This document shows positions 5,902 through 10,071 of a stretch of DNA of 10,071 bases, in pieces (positions within the stretch are counted from its first letter, which is position 1; every line of letters starts with the position of its first letter). The notes beneath the pieces were generated by a model, which saw only the letters and a program-made list of their open reading frames with translations, did no database searches and was not told where the DNA came from. Position numbers and translations under genes: made by a program. Origin of the DNA: Nitrospirota bacterium (GTDB lineage: Bacteria; Nitrospirota; Thermodesulfovibrionia; Thermodesulfovibrionales; JdFR-86); the NCBI GenBank assembly GCA_030667205.1, contig DAOUWH010000039.1, positions 1-10,071 on the forward strand, read 5' to 3'.

Positions 5902-6786
5902 ATGGAAAAGATAGGCGGACAGGCTGTAATCGAGGGCGTGATGATGAAGTCCCGGAGGGCATGGACCGTGGCGGTCAGGGACCCTAGGGGCGAGATACAC
6001 GTCAAGAAGGAGCGCCTTAAGGAGCTTCCGAGGCTTTTTAAGCTGCCCCTCGTAAGGGGGGTGCTCGTGCTCTTTCATACCCTCGTCCTGGGAATAAAGG
6101 CCCTTGAGTTCTCGGCAAGCAAGGCCTACGACGAGGAGGAAAAACCCCTCAGCCGCACCGCCATAGCGGCCACGATAGGGGCGGCCCTGCTTATCGGTAT
6201 CGGGCTTTTCATAGCCCTGCCGCTTTATGCCACGAAGCTCATCGGGATGGCCCTGAGCACGGTGGCCGAGAGCTCCCTGGTATTCAACCTCGTGGACGGC
6301 GTCGTGAGGGTGGCAGTCTTCCTGCTCTACATAGTCCTCATCGGGCTGTGGAGCGAGATACGACGGGTCTTTGAGTACCACGGCGCGGAGCACAAGGTCA
6401 TTCACGCCCTCGAGGAGGGGCGCGAGCTGGACCCGGAGGGCATGGCCGACCTCAGCCCGCTGCACCCGAGGTGCGGCACGAGCTTTCTGCTGATAGTGAT
6501 GATCGTGAGCATACTGGTGTTTTCGTTCATCCCGCAGCCGTGGCCGCTCCTGTATAAGTTTTTGGGAAGGGTGGTGCTGATACCGCTCATAGCGGGAATT
6601 TCATACGAGACGCTGAAGTTTTCGTCAAGGATATCGAAGACCCAGTTGGGCATGGCGATCGTGTATCCGGGCCTGATGCTGCAGAGGCTCACGACCCGCG
6701 AGCCCGACCCTTCGCAGATACAGGTGGCCCTGAGGGCGCTTACCGAAGTGCTCGCAATGGAGGAGGAGGAAGAAGCAGGTGCTTGA
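5902..6786 (+). CDS. DUF1385 integral membrane protein (YqhQ-like)
   Basis: A 294-residue protein. The N-terminal IGGQAVIEGVMMKSRR is the signature of the DUF1385 family. Further family motifs are VFEYHGAEHKVIHALEEG (about residues 156-173) and LHPRCGTSFLL (187-197). Hydrophobic segments lie at about 47-67, 85-112, 126-150, 194-212 and 220-236, giving four or five membrane spans. The biochemical role of the family is not established; Bacillus YqhQ belongs to it. The ATG at 5902 is chosen because the conserved motif starts four residues later. The frame extends up to 5869, but that part is the rpmE terminator. No SD is visible. The acidic Glu-rich C-terminus overlaps the start of prfA by 8 bp. 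DUF1385 genes often lie between rpmE and prfA, suggesting a translation-linked or envelope role (inference). Confidence 0.92.
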   Translation: MEKIGGQAVIEGVMMKSRRAWTVAVRDPRGEIHVKKERLKELPRLFKLPLVRGVLVLFHTLVLGIKALEFSASKAYDEEEKPLSRTAIAATIGAALLIGIGLFIALPLYATKLIGMALSTVAESSLVFNLVDGVVRVAVFLLYIVLIGLWSEIRRVFEYHGAEHKVIHALEEGRELDPEGMADLSPLHPRCGTSFLLIVMIVSILVFSFIPQPWPLLYKFLGRVVLIPLIAGISYETLKFSSRISKTQLGMAIVYPGLMLQRLTTREPDPSQIQVALRALTEVLAMEEEEEAGA

Positions 6787-7849
6787 CCTGAATAAACTAA
6801 AGACCGTCGAGAATCGCTGCGAAGAGCTGATGGTACTTCTCATGAAGCCCGAGATAATCTCGGACTATCAGAAGTACCAGCGGTACTCCAGGGAGCATGC
6901 GGAGCTCTCGCCCCTGGTCGAGAAGATCGGCGTTTATAAAAAGCTCATCAAGGACATGGAGGAGGCCGAGGAACTTCTGCACTCCGGCGACAAAGAGCTC
7001 AAGGAGCTTGCGCAGGCCGAACTTGATGAACTCAGGGAGAAACAGCCCGCCATTGAGCAGGAGCTTATGGTCATGCTCATCCCGAAGGACCCGAGGGACG
7101 AAAAGAGCGTAATCATCGAGATAAGGGCCGGCACCGGGGGCGACGAGGCGGGCCTGTTCGCCGCCGACCTCTTCAGTATGTATTCAAAATACGCCGAGGC
7201 CAAGCGGTGGCGCGTGGAGGTCATAGACTCGAGCCCCACGGGGTTAGGCGGGCTTAAGGAGATAGTGGCATCGGTCGAGGGCAAGGGCGCGTACAGCCGC
7301 CTGAAATACGAAAGCGGCGTGCACAGGGTGCAGCGTGTGCCGCAGACCGAGACACAGGGCAGGATTCACACCTCCGCGGCCACCGTGGCCATCCTCCCCG
7401 AGGCCGAGGATGTGGACGTAAAGGTGGAGGAAAAAGACCTCAGAGTGGATACCTTCTGCGCCTCGGGCCCCGGCGGGCAGGGCGTAAACACCACCTACTC
7501 CGCCGTGCGCATAGTGCACGAGCCCACGGGCATAGTGGTGCAGTGCCAGGACGAGCGCTCGCAGATCAAGAACAAGGCAAAGGCCATGAAGGTGCTCCGC
7601 TCCAAGGTCTACGAGCTCGAGATAGAGACGCAGGAAAAAGAGCGCGCCGAGGAGAGAAAGACCCAGGTGGGCACCGGAGACCGGAGCGAGCGGATACGGA
7701 CGTACAACTTCCCGCAAAACAGGATCACCGACCACCGCGTGGGCCTCTCTCTGCACAAGCTGGAGCAGGTGATCGAGGGCCACCTCGACGAGATAATAGA
7801 GGCGCTTCAAACCCACTTCGAGACGGAGAAGCTGAAGCAGTTGAAGTAA
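6779..7849 (+). CDS. prfA: Peptide chain release factor 1
   Basis: A 356-residue protein, the usual length for RF1, which reads UAA and UAG stop codons and releases the finished peptide. The stop-codon recognition loop is RVPQTETQGRIHTSAAT, with the P-x-T tripeptide at residues 188-190 (PQT; PAT in E. coli). This separates RF1 from RF2, which has SPF. The catalytic loop SGPGGQGVNTT places GGQ at residues 232-234. Its glutamine is normally methylated by PrmC, whose gene is not in the window. The N-terminal domain is helical (about 1-100) and ERSQIKNKAKAMKVLRSKVYE is characteristic of the C-terminal part. The start is GTG at 6779 with a strong GGAGGAGGA upstream, supplied by the Glu codons at the end of the DUF1385 gene (8-bp overlap). 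No clear terminator follows. Confidence 0.97.
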   Translation: MLDLNKLKTVENRCEELMVLLMKPEIISDYQKYQRYSREHAELSPLVEKIGVYKKLIKDMEEAEELLHSGDKELKELAQAELDELREKQPAIEQELMVMLIPKDPRDEKSVIIEIRAGTGGDEAGLFAADLFSMYSKYAEAKRWRVEVIDSSPTGLGGLKEIVASVEGKGAYSRLKYESGVHRVQRVPQTETQGRIHTSAATVAILPEAEDVDVKVEEKDLRVDTFCASGPGGQGVNTTYSAVRIVHEPTGIVVQCQDERSQIKNKAKAMKVLRSKVYELEIETQEKERAEERKTQVGTGDRSERIRTYNFPQNRITDHRVGLSLHKLEQVIEGHLDEIIEALQTHFETEKLKQLK

Positions 7850-7880
7850 CCCCTCCCCCGAAGCGATTTACCGGCCTTTG

Positions 7881-7959
7881 ATTCCCCCTGAAAATATTGA
7901 CATCCCCCGGGAAATAGTATTAAGTATGAATGGGAGTTTGCAGGGAGGGTTTCTTCCTG
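7881..7959 (+). repeat. Dispersed repeat copy 1 with short ORF
   Basis: First of four direct copies of one element. It has TTCCCC, then AAAATATTGACATC (TTGACA at 7897-7902), a GGGAAATAGTATTAAGTATG core, a purine-rich GGGAGGG run, and TTCTTCCTG at the end. The ATG at 7926 opens a 27-residue frame to 8009 that begins MNGSLQGGFLPES. The first eight residues match the other copies in pattern (M-x-G-x-L-x-G-G), and the remainder is local sequence. This copy carries CCCCCGGG where copies 2 and 4 have CCAGGGGG. Whether the peptide is made is unknown. Confidence 0.8.
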
Positions 7960-7972
7960 AAAGCCTCACATG

Positions 7973-7981
7973 TGATATACT
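7973..7981 (+). promoter_or_regulatory. Extended -10 promoter for the Lys-rich protein gene
   Basis: TGA followed by TATACT (7976-7981) is a good extended -10 element. A start near 7988 would give a leader of about 55 bases before the ATG at 8043, which has a strong SD. There is no clear -35 box. The TTGACA of repeat copy 1 lies further upstream and is an alternative source of transcription. Confidence 0.4.
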
Positions 7982-8042
7982 GATTCAGACTGAAGGTTTC
8001 AAATGGTAATCATTTAACTGTTTTACCAAAAGGAGGGCTGCA

Positions 8043-8156
8043 ATGGGAGACAAAGGAGGCAAGAAGGATAAAGACAAGGTTCAGAAGCGTAAGATGAAGA
8101 AAAACGAACAGAACACAAAAAAGAAGCTGGAAAAGCAACAGAAGAAAACCCCTTAA
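8043..8156 (+). CDS. Small lysine-rich basic protein (37 aa)
   Basis: A 37-residue frame starting MGDKGGKKDKDK and ending in QKKTP, then TAA. Fifteen of the 37 residues are lysine. There are no cysteines, aromatic residues or membrane segment, so it is probably disordered or helical and binds nucleic acid or another polyanion (inference). The start is strongly supported by AAAGGAGGG with GGAGG at 8032-8036, six bases before the ATG. Short Lys-rich proteins opening with MGDKG or MGSK are, from memory, frequent hypothetical proteins in proteobacteria, without an assigned function. A hairpin (8165-8180) follows nine bases after the stop. Confidence 0.7.
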   Translation: MGDKGGKKDKDKVQKRKMKKNEQNTKKKLEKQQKKTP

Positions 8157-8164
8157 CAGCAATA

Positions 8165-8180
8165 GGGGACGGTTGTCCCC
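8165..8180. repeat. Short inverted repeat, possible terminator
   Basis: GGGGAC (8165-8170) and GTCCCC (8175-8180) form a perfect 6-bp stem with a GGTT loop, followed by ATTTATAAT. This motif with AATAGGGGACGGTTGTCCCC is a familiar intergenic REP-like sequence. It may end the transcript of the Lys-rich gene. Confidence 0.5.
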
Positions 8181-8271
8181 ATTTATAATATGGATGTGGT
8201 GCATTCCAATTCATATGCCTCTATCCACTACCCCTGCTCTCCCCTTTCTGAGCCACAAGTCCGGATCATGA

Positions 8272-8478
8272 TCCAGAATATGTTTCAAAACCCCCTGGTC
8301 GCTGATTCTTGCTGCCGCTGCAGAAGGGGCCGACAAGTATCCACACAACATGAAGCTGTTCAACCTTTGCAGGATAAAGGCCGTGGGCCTGGATGAATGG
8401 GCAAAAGAAGCGCCCGGCATTCGCAAGAGATATTTTACCGGAAAGTTCATCATCGGCCTGGGCCCTGTTGTCGAATGA
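8272..8478 (+). pseudogene. Possible remnant of a protein-coding gene, unidentified
   Basis: An open frame of 68 codons ends with TGA at 8476-8478. Its only in-frame ATG is at 8350 (42 residues from there). The text reads plausibly as protein: AAAAEGADKYPHNMKLF, then AVGLDEWAKEAPGIRKRYF and GKFIIGLGPVVE. There is no SD before the ATG, and the frame lacks an upstream start, so it may be the 3' end of a broken gene. The opposite strand also has an open frame over this stretch (8211-8453), so the coding strand is uncertain. I do not recognise the family. Confidence 0.25.
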
Positions 8479-8500
8479 CTCGAATCTATAAATCAAGGGA

Positions 8501-8582
8501 ATTTCTCCGGGGGAAAATATTGACATCCAGGGGGAAATAGTATTAAGTATGAATGGAGGATTGGAGGGGGGGTTACTTCCTG
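8501..8582 (+). repeat. Dispersed repeat copy 2, fused in frame to PilZ
   Basis: Second direct copy. It has CCGGGGGAAAATATTGACA (TTGACA at 8520-8525), then TCCAGGGGGAAATAG, TATTAAGTATG, a GGAGGGGGGG run and TTACTTCCTG. The ATG at 8549 opens a frame beginning MNGGLEGGLLPG, which continues without a stop into the PilZ domain and ends at 8950. It is the only copy whose short frame joins a recognisable domain. Confidence 0.85.
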
Positions 8583-8615
8583 GAATTGACAATTATGCAC
8601 AAAACTTGTCCAGCC

Positions 8616-8624
8616 TGATAAAAT
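8616..8624 (+). promoter_or_regulatory. Possible extended -10 promoter for PilZ, leaderless
   Basis: TGA followed by TAAAAT (8619-8624) lies five bases before the ATG at 8630. The layout matches the two other probable leaderless starts in the window. There is no SD before 8630. Confidence 0.35.
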
Positions 8625-8629
8625 TAATT

Positions 8630-8950
8630 ATGACGCGTAGGCGAAGGGAAAACGAACGGTTTTTGATCAAAGTTCAAGCAGAGGTCAGTGCGAGCGATCG
8701 CTGTTTCAGGGGAAAGACTGTCCGGATTTCGGAAACGGGGATTTTTGTAAGATCGCAGAAAAGCTTCGGTGAAGGAACCCAGGTCAATATAAGGCTGTGG
8801 CTTCCCGACGGAAGAGAATCTGTCATGAAGGGAATTGTAAGGTACGCGAGAATGGCAAATTTTCTTCCGAGACAGAACGGGATGGGAATCGAGTTCACCG
8901 AAAAAGACGCCACATACATGCAGTTCATCCTGAGCCTGTCGAAGGATTGA
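8630..8950 (+). CDS. PilZ domain protein (c-di-GMP receptor type)
   Basis: From the ATG at 8630 the product has 106 residues, essentially one PilZ domain. RRRRENERF near the N-terminus provides the R-x-x-x-R c-di-GMP binding motif. RISETGIFVRS is the second motif region ((D/N)-x-S-x-x-G-type, here I-S-E-T-G). GEGTQVNIRLWLPDG and GMGIEFTEKD complete the beta-barrel pattern. The first Asp/Asn of the second motif is replaced, so ligand binding is likely but not certain. The frame extends upstream to an ATG at 8549 within repeat copy 2, which would add 27 residues beginning MNGGLEGG. I prefer 8630 because the domain starts there and an extended -10 box precedes it. Neither start has an SD. The last residues (SLSKD) are encoded by a repeat-like sequence, so the original 3' end may have been replaced. 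A role in signalling to the pilus is inference. Confidence 0.85.
   Translation: MTRRRRENERFLIKVQAEVSASDRCFRGKTVRISETGIFVRSQKSFGEGTQVNIRLWLPDGRESVMKGIVRYARMANFLPRQNGMGIEFTEKDATYMQFILSLSKD
8928..8946. repeat. Common REP-type sequence at the PilZ gene 3' end
   Basis: ATCCTGAGCCTGTCGAAGGAT matches the core of a very common intergenic repeat (CCTGAGCCTGTCGAAGG), with ATCCT and AGGAT as inverted ends. It encodes the last residues of the PilZ protein and abuts repeat copy 3. Identification is from memory of this repeat type. Confidence 0.5.
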
Positions 8951-9066
8951 CATCCAGGGGTCGCCTCAGGCGACTCGTTCTCCTCGGCGAACCCGCCGGG
9001 GCGGGCCGAGGCGAGGAAATAGTATTAAGTATGAGTGGGGGTTTGGAGGGGGGAGACTTCCTGTTA
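8947..9066 (+). repeat. Dispersed repeat copy 3, split by an insertion
   Basis: Third direct copy. TTGACATCCAGGGG (8947-8960) is separated from GAAATAGTATTAAGTATG (9016-9033) by about 55 bp of GC-rich palindromic DNA. The second part continues with GTTTGGAGGGGGG and GACTTCCTG. The ATG at 9031 opens a 21-residue frame to 9096 beginning MSGGLEGGDFLLR. The TGA of the PilZ gene lies within the TTGACA of this copy. Confidence 0.8.
8961..9014. mobile_element. 54-bp palindromic insertion inside repeat copy 3
   Basis: TCGCCTC (8961-8967) and GAGGCGA (9008-9014) are terminal inverted repeats. Inside, CTCGGC (8983-8988) with CCCGCC (8992-8997) pairs with GGCGGG and CCGAG (about 9000-9010). The other three copies have no such sequence between the GGGG run and GAAATAG, so this is an insertion. 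The size fits a REP/MITE-like non-autonomous element. There is no clear target duplication beyond a single G. Confidence 0.6.
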
Positions 9067-9117
9067 CGCGCAAGTACGGTTTTGGTATCATTGTGATGGC
9101 TTCTATTGGAATTTAAT

Positions 9118-9153
9118 AACGCAGGTTGTGCTTTGCTTAACCCAACCTGCGTT
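9118..9153. repeat. AACGCAGGTTG inverted repeat, left copy
   Basis: AACGCAGGTTG (9118-9128) and CAACCTGCGTT (9143-9153) are a perfect 11-bp inverted repeat with a 14-base loop containing GCTTAACC. The same family recurs at 9715-9809. It resembles the widespread hairpin repeats with GGTTGGGTT...AACCCAACC arms (from memory). From here to 9375 I see no gene and no strong promoter. Confidence 0.7.
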
Positions 9154-9375
9154 TACTGATTAAACTGATTTTCCCCGGGATGTAATCGGAATTTCAAAGA
9201 ACTCAACAACTACAACTAAACAGTTGACTTTCAGCCATTGTGGTGTCAGACTACCCGATATGTATGAATATGGAGAGAAAAGTGGGGCTTCTTCTGCCAA
9301 GATAATCCGCCCGGCACTAAATGGGCAGATGGAGCGAACAATTGACCTGGCAGTCCGGGCAAGAAAGGGGGTACT

Positions 9376-9705
9376 ATGATCAGGAAGGCAATTATCTGCT
9401 CAGGGATCCTTTTGTTTATTCTTGGCGGGTGCGTGGGTCAAGGGATTCAGAACTTGTCACTTTTTCAGCCTGGGACACCATACTCCGGGGAGCCGACAGT
9501 TACTTTTGGCTCTCAAGGCGGGGGGATGCCGATTTTCCAGTTCAGATACGTCAAAGAAATTTTGCATAACGGAGTTCCGTGGACACAGGAAATGCAGGAA
9601 ATAAAGAAAGAAGGAGCCCGATTGGGCGCCAGAACATTGGTGCTGGATTGTCCGGGCCCAGGTGTCGTGGGTTCCGGGATGTGCATGGTATACGGTTACA
9701 AGTAA
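9376..9705 (+). CDS. Small lipoprotein, possibly DUF4156-like
   Basis: A 109-residue protein. MIRKAIICSGILLFILGGC is a lipoprotein signal with the lipobox LGGC, so Cys19 would be lipidated. The C-terminal part EIKKEGARLGARTLVLDCPG followed by GSGMCMVYGYK resembles small lipoproteins of the DUF4156 type ('A..lGAN.l.....G.AY.C'). That match is weak and by eye only. Two cysteines near the end (DCPG, GMCMV) may form a disulfide. The start is supported by AAAGGGGG (GGGGG at 9367-9371) four bases upstream of the ATG. Another open frame from 9321 overlaps it but looks like a shadow. The gene is flanked by two inverted repeats of one family (9118-9153 and 9715-9809), and the right one contains its terminator. 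Confidence 0.75.
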   Translation: MIRKAIICSGILLFILGGCVGQGIQNLSLFQPGTPYSGEPTVTFGSQGGGMPIFQFRYVKEILHNGVPWTQEMQEIKKEGARLGARTLVLDCPGPGVVGSGMCMVYGYK

Positions 9706-9714
9706 TAAAAAGTA

Positions 9715-9809
9715 AACGCAGGTTGGGTTGAGGTCGATTGACCGAAACCCAACATCTTTTTAGAACGAATAAATCGTTGGGTTGCACTTCGCTTAACCCA
9801 ACCTACGTT
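9715..9809. repeat. Composite inverted repeat, right copy, three inner hairpins
   Basis: The outer arms AACGCAGGTTGGGTT (9715-9729) and AACCCAACCTACGTT (9795-9809) pair with one mismatch. Inside are GTTGGGTT/AACCCAAC (9722-9729 with 9746-9753), AACGA/TCGTT (9764-9768 with 9774-9778) and GTTGGGTT/AACCCAAC (9776-9783 with 9795-9802). The outer and inner pairings compete, so a cloverleaf-like or switching fold is possible. The right half is close in sequence to the repeat at 9118-9153. Confidence 0.65.
9722..9761 (+). terminator. Probable terminator of the lipoprotein gene
   Basis: The stem GTTGGGTT (9722-9729) with AACCCAAC (9746-9753) is followed by ATC and five T residues (9757-9761), 16 bases after the stop codon at 9703-9705. 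It is built from the left half of the composite repeat. Confidence 0.55.
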
Positions 9810-9944
9810 AAAAATCATCTGCGGGTTACAAGCGAAAATCTTCAACTCTCATACAACCATTAAAGCAACAGTTGCAGGTGAACTACGCAGAAAGCCCCTC
9901 TCAGTTACAGGGTATAATATGAAATCCTTGATATTTTTTCCAAT

Positions 9945-10012
9945 TCCCCGAAAAAATATTGACATCCAGGGGGAAATAGTATTAAGTATGAAGGGGAGAT
10001 TGGAGGGGGGAC
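9945..10012 (+). repeat. Dispersed repeat copy 4
   Basis: Fourth direct copy. TTCCCCGAAAAAATATTGACA (TTGACA at 9959-9964) is followed by TCCAGGGGGAAATAG and TATTAAGTATG, then GGGGAGATTGGAGGGGGG. The ATG at 9988 opens a 20-residue frame to 10050 beginning MKGRLEGGREK. The same frame is open further upstream to an ATG at 9919, just behind a TATAAT (9913-9918). The conserved TTCCTG end of the other copies is absent here. Confidence 0.82.
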
Positions 10013-10071
10013 GTGAAAAATGTATTGCTAAATTTAGAGCTTGGGAGTAGATTATACTTATTAATCATTAA
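10013..10071 (+). CDS. Possible start of a gene cut by the window end
   Basis: A GTG at 10013 follows GGAGGGGGG (10002-10010), with GGAGG six bases upstream. It opens a frame that stays open to the last base, reading VKNVLLNLELGSRLYLLII. The Shine-Dalgarno sequence is the conserved purine run of repeat copy 4. Only 19 codons are visible, so coding status is uncertain. It competes with the short frame from 9988, which overlaps it in another phase. Confidence 0.25.
   Translation, partial: MKNVLLNLELGSRLYLLII

Noticed and set aside
5863..7816. Minus-strand frames opposite the DUF1385 and prfA genes
   Set aside because: They are mirror images of highly conserved plus-strand genes with no independent signals.
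8184..8192. TATAAT directly followed by ATG at 8190
   Set aside because: The box abuts the start codon, leaving no room for initiation upstream of it, and the frame from there does not resemble a protein family.
7881..8582. c-di-GMP (GEMM) riboswitch upstream of the PilZ gene
   Set aside because: The repeat contains a conserved ATG and purine runs but no recognisable GEMM core or tetraloop-receptor pattern, and it also precedes genes unrelated to c-di-GMP.
8797..9096. Plus-strand frame of 99 residues across the PilZ end and copy 3
   Set aside because: It is out of phase with the PilZ domain for most of its length. Only its last 21 codons coincide with the repeat-borne short frame.
9321..9569. 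Plus-strand frame MGRWSEQLTWQSG overlapping the second lipoprotein
   Set aside because: No SD or motif. The overlapping frame from 9376 has a lipobox, an SD and a terminator.
7881..10012. CRISPR array or integron cassette array
   Set aside because: The four repeats are 370-1000 bp apart with coding sequence between, unlike CRISPR spacing. No convincing attC core pair (RYYYAAC/GTTRRRY) or integrase was found.

Overview
The window looks like bacterial chromosome from a GC-rich Gram-negative organism. It carries lipoproteins, a type IV pilus (MSHA-like) minor-pilin operon, a PilZ protein and many short intergenic repeats. The order rpmE - DUF1385 gene - prfA together with MSHA-type pilin genes would fit a deltaproteobacterial (Desulfobacterota) or Nitrospirota-type lineage. 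That placement is inference from gene order and style only.

Left part (1-790): a tRNA-Gly(CCC) gene with encoded CCA sits behind an extended -10 promoter and is flanked by REP-like inverted repeats. It is followed by a small lipoprotein gene (278-568) whose body resembles the C-terminal part of a GspG-type pseudopilin. A convergent terminator made of two copies of one palindrome (727-791) separates it from the next operon.

Middle-left part (790-5448, minus strand): a tightly packed five-gene operon reading leftwards. It encodes a GspH/MshC-like, a MshD/PilV-like, a MshO/PilW-like and a PilX/MshP-like pilin protein, then an 886-residue secreted Ig-like-repeat protein in the position of mshQ. 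Genes overlap or lie 1 nt apart, so they are probably co-transcribed and translationally coupled. The products would form a minor-pilin initiation or tip complex with a large secreted partner. The operon promoter appears to produce a leaderless mRNA.

Middle-right part (5553-7849, plus strand): a housekeeping translation cluster of rpmE (L31, zinc-binding form), a rho-independent terminator, a DUF1385 membrane protein and prfA (RF1). prmC, which often follows prfA, is not in the window.

Right part (7850-10071): a more AT-rich, gene-poor accessory stretch. It holds a 37-residue lysine-rich protein, a PilZ protein, a small lipoprotein and an unidentified open-frame remnant. Its most striking content is four direct copies of an approximately 70-80 bp repeat (near 7881, 8501, 8947 and 9945). 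Each copy has a TTGACA box, a conserved ATG and a conserved reading frame for a short M-x-G-x-L-x-G-G peptide whose C-terminus differs at every site. One copy is fused in frame to the PilZ gene and another is split by a 54-55 bp palindromic insertion. This repeat family is the best candidate for something undescribed in the window.
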